The notes: generated by a model not told the origin, from the letters alone. Positions 26,120 to 35,358 are shown, numbered from the stretch's first letter. The stretch is 64,000 bases of DNA from Pedobacter sp. BS3 (GCF_008274585.1 NZ_VTRT01000002.1:248001-312000), one strand, 5' to 3'. Program-made: numbers and translations.

Positions 26120-27388
26120 TTATCTTTTTACCGGAATGGGATATGCATCCGGCTGAACTTTCTTTATACGGGGCAACTCTTTTAATGCCTGCTCCTGCGT
26201 ATTAAACGTGCCTAAGCTTACTTTCACCCGCCGACCCGGCAAGTTTTTAACCACATGGGCATCAAATCCACGGGCACGCATGCGCTTAATGTAGGCTTCG
26301 GCCTCTTTATCATTTATTAACGATGCACCGATAATTTCAATTACTTTTTCAGGAACTGTTGTTGTACCGGTTACTGTCACATCACTGGTATCACGCGGCT
26401 TTTCTACCTCAAAACCTTTAGCTTCCAGCGCCTGCTGCAGCACACTGTCGGCTTTAAGCTTAGCCAGCGAATCGGACAATACCGGTGATTGGACCGGTAC
26501 AGCGACGGGGCTTATAGCCTGTTCTGTTACCGGTTTATCCGGATTTTGCAGCAGCCTGATAATATCTTTATAGTAATAATGTACTGCTGTTGCCAGCACC
26601 GCAATTATAGCAATAAACATAAGCACCTCTATCCAGAATTTCCTTTTCTTTCTTTTCCGGTGCTCAGCTTCAAGCTCGGCAACCTTTATAGCATCCCACT
26701 CTTCTTCTACCCGCTCGTTAAGCAGTGTTTCGGGTTGCGTAGCCTGTACCGGAAGAACATCTTCAGCAATAGCTGTGACTGTTGCCACCGCCTCCGGTTC
26801 TTCCAGGATAGCCTCATTATCTGTTAAAAACGCTGTAGTATCCGTTGGAATCTCTGTAGTTTCCGGAAATATTTCTTCTGTTTCCGGCTCGGGTTGTTCC
26901 GGTATATCGGGCGTTACCACGATTTCTTCCTGTTGCGGTTCCAGTACTTCTTCTTCGGGTATAACAGGTATAGAACGGCTGGTTATACGTTCTTTCAACG
27001 GCATTAAACCGTACCCGGAAGGTGAAAAATTCAGTACGCCGGGCTCGAAAATAATGGTATCGGGCGTTCCCCTAAAATCGCCTAAGGGCAATTGGGACGA
27101 TTCTCCTGTTTCGGATAAGGTTTTCTGAATGTCTTTACCAAACTTTTCAGCGAAATAGGCTGCAGAATCTTCGGATATGTTTCGCTTATGGCTGATGTAT
27201 TCCAGTAAATGGGTGTTCAGGTAAGTATCGGTTTCGCGAAAAGCGATGGTTTCTGACGGCGGATAAAACGTTTCACTGTCTTTATCGTAATACGCCTCAA
27301 CACGCTTTTTATAAAAGCAACCGAATCCTGGCACACTTACTTCGTTGTGTGTTTTAAGTAAATCGGCTATGTAACGCGTAATATCCAT
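26120..27388 (-). CDS. SPOR domain protein with N-terminal HU-like (CCDC81-type) domains
   Basis: A 422-residue bitopic protein. Residues 1-75 and about 75-130 match the tandem HU-like CCDC81 bacterial domains (DITRYIADLLKTHNEVSVPG; FGCFYKKRVEAYY). An acidic linker follows (about 145-235), then a basic stretch (HRKRKKRKFW), a transmembrane helix (about 250-270) and a periplasmic SPOR domain (about 340-422) that would bind denuded septal peptidoglycan. It thus joins a cytoplasmic HU-like module to the division site. It lies 31 nt downstream of the barrel gene and ahead of exbB. Confidence 0.88.
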   Translation of the reverse strand: MDITRYIADLLKTHNEVSVPGFGCFYKKRVEAYYDKDSETFYPPSETIAFRETDTYLNTHLLEYISHKRNISEDSAAYFAEKFGKDIQKTLSETGESSQLPLGDFRGTPDTIIFEPGVLNFSPSGYGLMPLKERITSRSIPVIPEEEVLEPQQEEIVVTPDIPEQPEPETEEIFPETTEIPTDTTAFLTDNEAILEEPEAVATVTAIAEDVLPVQATQPETLLNERVEEEWDAIKVAELEAEHRKRKKRKFWIEVLMFIAIIAVLATAVHYYYKDIIRLLQNPDKPVTEQAISPVAVPVQSPVLSDSLAKLKADSVLQQALEAKGFEVEKPRDTSDVTVTGTTTVPEKVIEIIGASLINDKEAEAYIKRMRARGFDAHVVKNLPGRRVKVSLGTFNTQEQALKELPRIKKVQPDAYPIPVKR

Positions 27389-27419
27389 TCCCCGTAAAAA
27401 TAGTTATAATTTCTAATGG

Positions 27420-29114
27420 TTAGAATGAATAATTAAACCCACCCATGAAATTTATTCCAAGCTTCGGGTAGTACAGGTATTGCTGGTAGTTGTTGCCAAA
27501 AATGTTGTTTACACGCAGGTAAACGCCCAGGTTATCTTTAATGCGATATTCGGCGCCACCGCTTAAATCCACGTAGCTGTCTATGGAAACCGTATGCCTG
27601 TCCGGAACCCGTAATAAAGCCGACGTTCCGCCATTCAGCAATACTTCGCCATCAACCGTAAGCTTTTTACCAATAAAAGCCTTTACGTTGGATGAAAGCT
27701 GCATATCGGGCTTGAACCAGGCCGCTTCTTCAGTGGCCATTTTATAGTTGTTAATCAGCAATTTACCTGTCCAGGTGATGGTTTCGGTAGCTTGTAAGCT
27801 GATCTCGCCCTCAAAACTAAGCACGTGACTGTCTCCCCCATCGTAAATGACATCAAACTTTTGCGGATATTGTTTATTATTGACGAATAAAGGCATATCC
27901 TTGATGGTTTTGTAAGCTATAGAAGCCCGATAACCGAAACCTGAACCGGCATTGCCTTTTATTCCACCATAGATATTGGCTTTTTCTACCGCATTTTTCA
28001 CCAGTATGGTGCTGTAAAAATATGGATTCTGATCAGCCAGGTCTTTCAGCGAGGTTTTCATCACATCGCCGCTATATCCTCCGAACAAAATGGCATATTC
28101 TGGCGCTAGGGCAAACTCAGCGCTTACAGCCGGCAGCAGGTTGGTACGTGAATTAGTGCCGAATTCTGAAACGAAATTCAGCCCGATATTCAGCTTATAA
28201 TTATCTCCCTGAAATTTAATATACGGGTTTATCCGGGCAATATTATTGGTTATACTGCTTATGGAATCTTTTACGCCGGTAAAATCTACCGAACCGTTTA
28301 CACCGATATTGAACTGGTGCCAGGCTTTATTGACCATGCCCAGCAACGCGAACGAGTTCTCCTTTTGGGCTGTTTTATTATTTAAGATATATCCATCGGC
28401 CTTTACCGCGTAATTTAAAGCGTCATCGTTCTGCTGATAGCGTTTAAGCAGCTCGCCTTTAAATCCGAAGGTACTGAAGCGCTGCTTTTCAGGGTCGGGA
28501 TTGGCTGCCGGGTTGGCCGGGTCATAGCCGTAAAAACCTGTTCCCAATCGGTCGTAAGTAATTTCGCCATCCAGGGTGATTTTATCCTGTATGCTTCGGC
28601 CGAAAATACCGGCTTGCTGGTGGGAATATGCCTGCGCATCCAGGTTACCCTTTTGGTTAAGGTGCTTGATGTATGCGCCGGCTTGCAGGGCTTCGTCTTT
28701 ACCGGTATTGAGGTAAACTTCTGCCAGGCTGCCGTTGAAATTACCGGCGCCTACCTTTACATAATTATTTTTAAGCACAAGCTCCGGCTGCTCGGCCAGG
28801 CTTTGTGCCTGTAGCTGACGGATATCGCGATTTTGCTCCAGGCGCTTATCCAAAACCATATAGCTCACCTTGGGCTTAAACTTATCTTTTACATTCAGGT
28901 CGGGACTGCGGCGTATCTTCGCGGCATCGGCCAGCACCGGTTTGTAAGGCCGTACCACTTCTATTTCTTCGGTTACTGCACCTTTTTCGGCATCAGCAGG
29001 CTGTTGCTGCTGCTTTTTATCGTCCTTTTTATTTTGAGCCATCACACTGCCCGCAGCAAGACTAAACAGGGTAAGGATAAAAAAACGGTTCAATATTAAA
29101 TATCTTGAGTTCAT
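27420..29114 (-). CDS. Outer-membrane beta-barrel protein (TonB-dependent-like, no plug)
   Basis: A 564-residue protein with a signal peptide (about 1-26, ending SVMAQ), a low-complexity Lys/Gln linker (28-42), the segment EEIEVVRPYKPVLADAAKIR, and then a long series of alternating amphipathic strands ending in a barrel-type terminal NYSF. It resembles the barrel half of TonB-dependent receptors but lacks a plug domain. It abuts the preceding TPR gene with no spacer, and exbB/exbD/tonB follow, so the four may form one outer-membrane machine. Confidence 0.85.
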   Translation of the reverse strand: MNSRYLILNRFFILTLFSLAAGSVMAQNKKDDKKQQQQPADAEKGAVTEEIEVVRPYKPVLADAAKIRRSPDLNVKDKFKPKVSYMVLDKRLEQNRDIRQLQAQSLAEQPELVLKNNYVKVGAGNFNGSLAEVYLNTGKDEALQAGAYIKHLNQKGNLDAQAYSHQQAGIFGRSIQDKITLDGEITYDRLGTGFYGYDPANPAANPDPEKQRFSTFGFKGELLKRYQQNDDALNYAVKADGYILNNKTAQKENSFALLGMVNKAWHQFNIGVNGSVDFTGVKDSISSITNNIARINPYIKFQGDNYKLNIGLNFVSEFGTNSRTNLLPAVSAEFALAPEYAILFGGYSGDVMKTSLKDLADQNPYFYSTILVKNAVEKANIYGGIKGNAGSGFGYRASIAYKTIKDMPLFVNNKQYPQKFDVIYDGGDSHVLSFEGEISLQATETITWTGKLLINNYKMATEEAAWFKPDMQLSSNVKAFIGKKLTVDGEVLLNGGTSALLRVPDRHTVSIDSYVDLSGGAEYRIKDNLGVYLRVNNIFGNNYQQYLYYPKLGINFMGGFNYSF

Positions 29115-32100
29115 TTACTTGGCTTTTTGGTTCAGTTGCTCTAATTTTTCCTTTGCTGTCGGCAGGATGTCATCATCGCCTTTGTAGTTGTCAATAATAC
29201 TTTGCAGCGTACTTTTCGCCTGAAATTCATCTTTCAGGGCTACGTAGTTATCGGCCAGCAGGATAAAGCTCTTAGCTACCCAATAATCATACGACGGCAT
29301 TTTGTTGATTAGCTCAAAGGCTGTTTTTTGCGATGTTTTGTAATCGCCTTTCTGGTATTGCAGCAAGGCTATATTGTATTTTGCCTCTGCCGCACTAACC
29401 GTTTTGGAATTGCCCTCAACCGCTTTGTACAGCTTTAAGGCGCTGTCTGTATCGCCTTTCTGCAAATACGCATTGGCTGCAAACAAGTCTGCCCGGCTCT
29501 TATCCTCATCCGACGATTTTTCAAAGTTCTTAATGATATCAGCATATTTCAGCACATCATCGGGCATGCCCATATTGCTGTACGCCAGGATAAGGTTGTT
29601 AATGGCATAACCGTAATTGGCCTTATATTCTGAAGTAAGCTCCAGCTTTTTGAGGTAAACTACCGCTTCGTTGTATTTCTTTTGTTTCAGGTACAACTTA
29701 GAGATACTGATAAGTGCCCGTTCGGTATATTCACTGGTCCAGTCGTTCAGGATAAAGGTATAATCCGGTATGGCATCATCAGGCCGGTTGAGCTTCACCA
29801 GCGATTCTGCCCGTATAAAGCGTGCATGTTTTTCATTTACCGGTCTGGGGAACTTATCAAAATAAGCGTTTACGGCCTCATAAGCTCCCTGGTAATCACC
29901 TTTCAGGAACAAGTTATTGGCTGCCTGGAACATGATGTTATCCTGCTCGTATGTAGTGAGGTTGCCAATGCCGGTAGAATTGGCATAGTTCAAGAAACCG
30001 CTGGCATCGCCCTTATCCAAGTAAATACTTTTCAACGACTCCAGGGCTTGCTTGGCTTCATCGGTGGTTTCGTATTCTTTAATTACCCGCTGAAATGTTT
30101 CCTGCGCCCCGTTGCTATCGCCCTGGTTATATTGTACCAGACCAATGGTTACCAAAGCCCGTGGTACATAACTGCTGTGCGGATATTTCTCTATCATAGC
30201 GGTCAGATCGGTTCTGGCACGATCGTAATCGCCTTTTACAAAATAGGTATAAGCCGTTTCAAAGCTGGCATCATCGGCGTAGTTTGAATTGGGATAGGTG
30301 GTCAGCAGCGATTGCAGGGTAGCGATTTTAGCATCGTTCTGCGATTGCAGCCCCTGTATCATACCACGTTGAAACAGGGCGTAATCCTGTCCCTGAGCCT
30401 TCCAGGCAATAATTTTGTTGTATTGCTGCATCGCTGCATCGTAGCTTTTCAGCACAAAGTACGAATCGGCCAGCCGCAAGGTAGCATCGGTAATGGTATT
30501 CTGGTCTTTTTCTTCGCCATTCAGGAAACGTTGAAAATATTTGGCTGCCTTTGCATAATTTTCTCCACGGAAGGCAGAATATCCCAACGCATAGTTGGCA
30601 TAGTTATACACATCGGTATTTTTCGCTGCCGGTAGTGAAAGAAACTTTTCAAACTGGTCTACCGATTCGCCGTATTTACGTACTTCAAACATCGCTTCGG
30701 CTAACCAGTAGGTGGCTAACGCTTCCAGTTCGGAATCAAGCGGATTGTTTACCGAACGCATGAACATGGAAATACTGTTCTCAAAAGCACGTTCGTTATA
30801 GAACTCCAAGCCCCGGTAATAGGTTACACGCTGGTAGGTTTCATTGGCTTCGCGGTTCCTGATTTTTATGGTTTCGAGTATGTTTACCGCATCCCTGTAA
30901 TTTTTTGTGCTTAGTAATACATCCGCCAGCAGAGTTTTAGCCTCGTTAAGCTTAGCAGATTTCGGATAGGTTTTCAAAAACTCCTGCGTAGCATCGAGCG
31001 CTACGGCATGAAACTCAAGCTCATAGGACAACTTGGCATAATTCAGCAAGCCTTCTTCCTGCAAGCCTTTATCAAAATTCAATTTATAGGCCCTGAAAAA
31101 CGCGTTACGTGCGGCTTGCTTGTTATTGGTTTTCAGAAAAGCGTTCCCCAGTGTGATCATACCATACTGGTAATAAACATCGGGCGTATCCATTTTCTCA
31201 AGCTCGGTAATGGCTCTTTTATAATCGCCGAGCTTAAACCAGGTATATCCAATCTGGTAGCTGTCCTGGTTATTCTGTGTCTTGCCATTGTCTTTCAGCT
31301 GAAATTTCTGGTAATAATCAGCTGCATTTTTATAATCCGCTTTAGCGAAATAGGTAGCGGCAACAATGCGGTACATTTCTGCCTTATACTGCTCATCAAT
31401 GGTCTGGATGGCCGGAATGGTGTAATTCAGCACATCATTGTAACGCTTATCTAAAAAATACAATGCCGAAATGTAATACGGATAGCTATTCTGGTACTGC
31501 TTTGAGTTTTTTAAGCGTTCAAACTCATGTAAAGCTGTTTTGTAGTCGGCATTGACATAATTGATGTAGGCATAATAATAAATAGATGATTCCTGGTAAG
31601 GGCCTTTTTCGTCCTTTAATTTACCGAACAACGGCTCGGCATGGTTATAGTCCTTCGCTACAAAATAATCATAGCCCAAACTAAAGCGATATTCCTCGCT
31701 TTCCTTAGCTGTTAAGCTGTTGGCATCTATCTTCTCAAACCATTCTAATGACTTGGCATAGTTCTTCTGCTTGAAATAATACCGGCCTACCTGAAAATAA
31801 GCGGCTTTAGAATTGGCGCTCGCCGGATACTCACGAATAAACTTCATGAAAAGGCTTTCGGCATCGTCATTTTCCAGCTCAAGAGCACAAACTGCCTGGT
31901 AGTATTGCGCATTTTCTTTCAACAGCGATACATTTAATGCATCTGTACTGCGGTCGACAATACCGGTTTTAATTTCCTGCACATGCTTGAACTGTTCGCT
32001 GGCAGCAGCAAATTTCCGATGCTCATACAACTCCAAACCACTTTTATAGGCGGCATTCATGGTAAACCATGCGGTAGATTGTGCAAACGAGCTAAGCGTT

Positions 32101-32144
32101 GAAATAATAAGGACTATGAGGATATATGGAGCTTTTTTGTGCAT
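29115..32144 (-). CDS. Large exported TPR protein (1009 aa)
   Basis: A secreted scaffold with a signal peptide (about 1-21, ending SSFAQ) and more than twenty TPR units along nearly the full length (for example YPASANSKAAYFQVGRYYF, PNSNYADDASFETAYTYF, YPHSSYVPRALVTIG). The proline at unit ends and YTDAE-like spacing resemble the YbgF/BamD type of TPR used at the outer membrane. It starts a compact run of genes through the barrel and SPOR proteins to exbB. A TAACTTCG element (32173-32166) may be its promoter. Confidence 0.9.
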   Translation of the reverse strand: MHKKAPYILIVLIISTLSSFAQSTAWFTMNAAYKSGLELYEHRKFAAASEQFKHVQEIKTGIVDRSTDALNVSLLKENAQYYQAVCALELENDDAESLFMKFIREYPASANSKAAYFQVGRYYFKQKNYAKSLEWFEKIDANSLTAKESEEYRFSLGYDYFVAKDYNHAEPLFGKLKDEKGPYQESSIYYYAYINYVNADYKTALHEFERLKNSKQYQNSYPYYISALYFLDKRYNDVLNYTIPAIQTIDEQYKAEMYRIVAATYFAKADYKNAADYYQKFQLKDNGKTQNNQDSYQIGYTWFKLGDYKRAITELEKMDTPDVYYQYGMITLGNAFLKTNNKQAARNAFFRAYKLNFDKGLQEEGLLNYAKLSYELEFHAVALDATQEFLKTYPKSAKLNEAKTLLADVLLSTKNYRDAVNILETIKIRNREANETYQRVTYYRGLEFYNERAFENSISMFMRSVNNPLDSELEALATYWLAEAMFEVRKYGESVDQFEKFLSLPAAKNTDVYNYANYALGYSAFRGENYAKAAKYFQRFLNGEEKDQNTITDATLRLADSYFVLKSYDAAMQQYNKIIAWKAQGQDYALFQRGMIQGLQSQNDAKIATLQSLLTTYPNSNYADDASFETAYTYFVKGDYDRARTDLTAMIEKYPHSSYVPRALVTIGLVQYNQGDSNGAQETFQRVIKEYETTDEAKQALESLKSIYLDKGDASGFLNYANSTGIGNLTTYEQDNIMFQAANNLFLKGDYQGAYEAVNAYFDKFPRPVNEKHARFIRAESLVKLNRPDDAIPDYTFILNDWTSEYTERALISISKLYLKQKKYNEAVVYLKKLELTSEYKANYGYAINNLILAYSNMGMPDDVLKYADIIKNFEKSSDEDKSRADLFAANAYLQKGDTDSALKLYKAVEGNSKTVSAAEAKYNIALLQYQKGDYKTSQKTAFELINKMPSYDYWVAKSFILLADNYVALKDEFQAKSTLQSIIDNYKGDDDILPTAKEKLEQLNQKAK

Positions 32145-32165
32145 AAGATTTCCAATCTAATATGG

Positions 32166-32173
32166 CGAAGTTA
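32166..32173 (-). promoter_or_regulatory. Candidate -7 element (TAACTTCG) for the 1009-residue TPR gene
   Basis: Identical to the octamer upstream of gyrA; one mismatch to TAnnTTTG. The predicted leader is about 17-20 nt. Confidence 0.45.
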
Positions 32174-32274
32174 ACCGTTAAGCATTTATTACGTTTACAA
32201 TAGTTTTAACAATTGTGGAAAACCGTGAATTTAACGCAGAAGTGCAACAATTGGTATAAATTGTTGAAAAGTCT

Positions 32275-33216
32275 TTAATTTACCTGTCCGGCAAGCAGGT
32301 ATAATACAGCCATACGAATGGCTACCCCGTTTTCTACCTGGTCAAGGATAATGGACTGTTTACTGTCGGCTACATCGCTGGTAATTTCCACGCCCCTATT
32401 AATCGGGCCGGGGTGCATAATGGTGATTTCTTTATCCAGCGAATCGAGGATTTTCTTGTTAAGTCCATACAGCATGGAATACTCCCGCAGCGACGGAAAA
32501 TATTTGATATCCTGACGCTCGAGTTGAATACGCAGCATATTGGCTACATCGCACCAGTTAAGCGCTTTAACAAGGTTGTGCTCTACCTTTACGCCTAAGC
32601 TGCCGATATATTTTGGTATCAGCGTAGTTGGCCCGCAAACCATTACCTCGGCGCCTAATTTTTGCAGACACAGAATATTAGATAAGGCCACCCGCGAGTG
32701 CAGGATATCGCCTATAATGGCAATCTTCTTTCCGGCTACATCACCATATTTTTCACGTATGGAGAAAGCGTCCAGCAAGGCTTGTGTGGGATGCTCATGC
32801 GCACCGTCGCCCGCGTTAACAATCTGGGCGTTGATGTGCCGGCTCAGGAAAATTCCCGCTCCCGGATACGGATGACGCATGACCACCATATCCACTTTCA
32901 TGGAAAGAATGTTATTTACCGTATCAATGAGTGTTTCGCCTTTGCTTACCGATGAGGATGATGCCGCAAAATTAACCACATCGGCCGACAGTCTTTTCTG
33001 TGCCAGCTCAAACGAAAGTCGCGTACGGGTAGAATTTTCAAAAAAGATATTGGCGATGGTAATATCCCGCAACGAGGGGACTTTTTTAATGGGGCGGTTT
33101 AGTACGTCTTTAAAGGTATCAGCAGTCTCAAATATTAACTCAATATCCTGTACAGAAAGGTCCTTAATGCCGAGCAGATGCCTGGTACTTAGTTTTTGAA
33201 TGGATGATTGCTGCAT
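32275..33216 (-). CDS. pyrB: Aspartate carbamoyltransferase catalytic subunit
   Basis: Catalyses carbamoyl phosphate plus aspartate to carbamoyl aspartate, the committed step of pyrimidine synthesis. It is 313 residues. The carbamoyl phosphate loop FFENSTRTR is at 58-66, SSVSKGET at 88-95 contains the active-site Ser/Lys, and GDGAHEHPTQALLD is at 137-150. No regulatory subunit pyrI is in the window. It follows pyrR by 11 nt, and a PyrR-PyrB order is the classic pyr arrangement, but no carA/B or pyrC follow. Confidence 0.97.
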   Translation of the reverse strand: MQQSSIQKLSTRHLLGIKDLSVQDIELIFETADTFKDVLNRPIKKVPSLRDITIANIFFENSTRTRLSFELAQKRLSADVVNFAASSSSVSKGETLIDTVNNILSMKVDMVVMRHPYPGAGIFLSRHINAQIVNAGDGAHEHPTQALLDAFSIREKYGDVAGKKIAIIGDILHSRVALSNILCLQKLGAEVMVCGPTTLIPKYIGSLGVKVEHNLVKALNWCDVANMLRIQLERQDIKYFPSLREYSMLYGLNKKILDSLDKEITIMHPGPINRGVEITSDVADSKQSIILDQVENGVAIRMAVLYLLAGQVN

Positions 33217-33227
33217 AGTTATGCCTA

Positions 33228-33785
33228 TTAATCTTGCTGCTTGTCTGTCTTCTGAAATAATACTACCCGGTCCTCCTCATCGGTTTCCCGCCAGGTTACC
33301 ACTACTTTCTGCGAATCAATGGAGTCTACCTTTATGCCGATGTAATCAGGCTCTATGGGTAAATGACGTGAAAAACGCCGGTCTACCAATACCAGCAGCT
33401 CCACTTTTTCCGGCCGGCCGAATGCCAGCATGGCATCCATCGCAGAGCGGATGGTGCGCCCGGTCCATAACACATCATCTATCAGGATTACTTTTTTTCC
33501 CTCAATGATAAAATCAATTTCGGTGCTGCTGGGTACTAAAAGGCCCTCTTTACGCCTGAAATCATCACGAAAAAATGTGATGTCTAAATTGCCTTTTACG
33601 ATATCAGCCTGGGGAAGTATCTGTTTTAACCCGGAAGCGATACGGTCGGCCAAAACAATGCCCCGCGGCTGAATGCCCAGGATAACAGAATTAGAGAAAT
33701 CGTCGTGATTTTCAATTAACTGATGGCAAAGGCGTTGTAGGGTTATCTGGAATTTCTGACCGTCTAACAGGGTTAAATTTTGCAT
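33228..33785 (-). CDS. pyrR: Bifunctional pyr regulatory protein / uracil phosphoribosyltransferase
   Basis: A 185-residue type I PRTase. The PRPP loop VILIDDVLWTGRT is at 99-111 and LGIQPRGIVLA at 37-47. PyrR proteins bind UMP-sensing attenuators or act as weak UPRTases. I choose ATG 33785 over a TTG at 33806 because TACCTTTG (33811-33804) is a perfect -7 element and would start transcription at about 33798, downstream of the TTG. The leader is then only about 13 nt, too short for an attenuator before pyrR. One could still exist in the 11-nt pyrR-pyrB gap, but there is no room for a stem-loop. The regulatory role is therefore doubtful here. Confidence 0.93.
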   Translation of the reverse strand: MQNLTLLDGQKFQITLQRLCHQLIENHDDFSNSVILGIQPRGIVLADRIASGLKQILPQADIVKGNLDITFFRDDFRRKEGLLVPSSTEIDFIIEGKKVILIDDVLWTGRTIRSAMDAMLAFGRPEKVELLVLVDRRFSRHLPIEPDYIGIKVDSIDSQKVVVTWRETDEEDRVVLFQKTDKQQD

Positions 33786-33803
33786 CAGTAGCTTGGATTT
33801 GGG

Positions 33804-33811
33804 CAAAGGTA
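33804..33811 (-). promoter_or_regulatory. Bacteroidota -7 element of pyrRB (TACCTTTG)
   Basis: Exact match to TAnnTTTG on the minus strand. It places the start site near 33798 and fixes the PyrR start at ATG 33785. Confidence 0.65.
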
Positions 33812-33995
33812 TAATTTTTTTTAGACTTTGGAAAGAGGGTAAAGGAGGTTGAAGGCGGGAAGGTGGAAGGTTTTTAGGTTCTAAGTTGTAGGTTATACGT
33901 GGTACGTGGCTATAGTTAACAATGAAGAATTGACAGTGGACTGTGTATGACTAATAGCTTGTTTACACACCAGCATGAGTTGATTAAAACCCCAA

Positions 33996-34033
33996 AAACT
34001 AAAAAAAGCCATCTGGATGGCTTTTTTTAGTTT
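33996..34033. terminator. Bidirectional intrinsic terminator
   Basis: A perfect 18-bp stem (AAACTAAAAAAAGCCATC at 33996-34013 against 34016-34033) around a 2-base loop gives GCCATC/GATGGC flanked by A7 and T7 runs. It ends the minus-strand lipoprotein transcript (stop at 34048) before the pyrR promoter, and would also stop plus-strand transcripts. Confidence 0.9.
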
Positions 34034-34047
34034 GCTGTTGGCTAACA

Positions 34048-34620
34048 TTATTTTCCGGTATTGATGTAACTGGAAACAGACTCGCTTTCGTACTGATTTG
34101 CGGTAAAGTTGAATTTACTGAAATTATATAGCACAGCTGTTGCTTCTGAAATGTTGCACCTGGGCGATGTTGGTTTTATAATATACAGGACATATAAACC
34201 GCCACCGGCATTAGGACAGGTGATACATACGGGAAGCGGCTTGCAGGTTTGGTTGGCGATACTTAGCCAACTATCGATATGCGCACTGTAATAGTTATGG
34301 ATTTCATCCCAACAAAGCTCTGATGGATTTACAGGGTCAACCGGGCCAACAGTTCCTGTTACCGGAACAAAGAGGTTATTTTTGCTCGCCGCTTTTTTAA
34401 GATAAACTACATCCTGTTTGCCACTGAAAGCGGCTTCCAGTTCAGTATTTGTTCCTATAATAATCGCGTTTTCAGATTCGCCTTTAGCTGCCATTTGAAT
34501 AGGCGCCGAAAACTTTTGTTCTTTCTCTTCTGATTGAACATCCTGCTTGTCTTTTTTACAAGCGAATGTGATTGAAAGAATAACGGCTAAAGCCCCGATG
34601 ATTTTAGTTGAATTTTTCAT
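34048..34620 (-). CDS. Hypothetical secreted lipoprotein
   Basis: A 190-residue protein I do not recognise. The N-terminus has a signal peptide with candidate lipobox Cys21 (SITFACKKDK) followed by a Lys/Asp/Glu-rich tether. The mature part has a Pro-rich segment (VTGTVGPVDPVNPSELCWDE, about 87-106) and cysteines at about 103, 127, 133, 136 and 154, including CKPLPVCITC, which may form disulfides. No domain family is evident. It has a private terminator immediately downstream (33996-34033). Low-complexity cysteine-rich secreted proteins of this kind are common in Bacteroidota. Confidence 0.6.
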   Translation of the reverse strand: MKNSTKIIGALAVILSITFACKKDKQDVQSEEKEQKFSAPIQMAAKGESENAIIIGTNTELEAAFSGKQDVVYLKKAASKNNLFVPVTGTVGPVDPVNPSELCWDEIHNYYSAHIDSWLSIANQTCKPLPVCITCPNAGGGLYVLYIIKPTSPRCNISEATAVLYNFSKFNFTANQYESESVSSYINTGK

Positions 34621-35045
34621 GACTTGTTTTTTTAAAGGGTAAAAAATTATATCGTTTCCCTTTTATATAAGCTGGTATCAAAAATTGTTACCCCTCCTTA
34701 TGAAATTGATTCAACCATTCATGGATATCCTCTCGCAGGTGTACATATTGAAAGATTAGTTCCGGCGGTCGATCTACCATACTTCAGTGCAGTTAAACTG
34801 CACTGAACTTTTTTATTCACATTTTTGTAAAAATCATATTACAAAAAATAGCCGAATACGCTCGGGTCTGTCGCAGACAGCATCTTAGTTTTAACCTATA
34901 TGAAACGTACCTTAGACGGATTTTCATCGGACTTTGTTCGGGGTTTTACGAATAAAGTACCTTCTAACCTCGTTTTATCTTAGCAGATATTTCTTTTTAG
35001 TTAATAAAATACCTATATTAGCTATCTAACCAATTCTTTCATGTT
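34621..35045. other. 425-bp gap: small ORF, palindrome, no convincing gene
   Basis: A 30-codon minus-strand frame (34688-34780, MVDRPPELIFQYVHLRED start) ends KEG, and lies just downstream of a strong palindrome at 34783-34807. A CTGTC-GCA-GACAG hairpin lies near 34868-34880. A plus-strand frame of 27 codons begins at 34900. None has enough support to call a gene. Confidence 0.45.
34783..34814 (+). terminator. Orphan intrinsic terminator-like palindrome
   Basis: TTCAGTGCAG (34783-34792), loop TTAAA, CTGCACTGAA (34798-34807), then CTTTTTT. It is a good plus-strand terminator, but no plus-strand gene lies upstream. The nearest gene (ending 34048) starts divergently at 34620. Confidence 0.6.
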
Positions 35046-35318
35046 ATGGCTCGTATTACAAACGGTATTTTGGGCGGCTTCTCCGGAAAAGTGGGTTCGG
35101 TGGTGGGTTGCCGCTGGAAGAACATTGAGTACACTCGTTCACTGCCTGCTAAACCGTCTGGTCCGCCGTCTGAAAAGCAACTGGCCGCCCGGGCGAAGTT
35201 TAGGTTCCTGAACAACTGGCTGAATGATAAGGCTGCTTTTTTTGCTACCAGTTTCATTAATCATACGGTTGATATTACCCCCTCGCTGTCGCACGCCTGT
35301 GGCGTGTGCATAAAATGA
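35046..35318 (+). pseudogene. Truncated DUF6266 family gene
   Basis: A 90-codon frame. Residues 1-60 (starting MARITNGILGGFSGKVGSVV, then GCRWKNIEYTRSLPAKP) match the conserved N-terminus of DUF6266 proteins of Sphingobacteria, which are normally about 200 residues. After about residue 62 the similarity ends, and the last residues (LSHACGVCIK) are encoded by a palindromic repeat, CACGCC-TGT-GGCGTG at 35292-35306. So the gene has lost its C-terminal two thirds at an apparent junction with repeat DNA. The function of DUF6266 is unknown; I know of no experimental data. Downstream (35319-35481) is palindromic repeat sequence only. Confidence 0.65.
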
Positions 35319-35358
35319 GTTTACAATTCGTTATCCTTTTCACACGCGGCACGCGTGC
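35292..35358. repeat. Palindromic repeats downstream of truncated DUF6266
   Basis: CACGCC-TGT-GGCGTG (35292-35306) and the perfect palindrome GCACGCGTGC (35349-35358). They are GC-rich relative to the neighbouring sequence, and the reading frame of the truncated gene runs into the first. Confidence 0.6.

Noticed and set aside
29682-30287. 201-codon antisense frame within the 1009-residue TPR gene
   Set aside because: Shadow of a strongly supported gene with codon bias; no promoter or domain.
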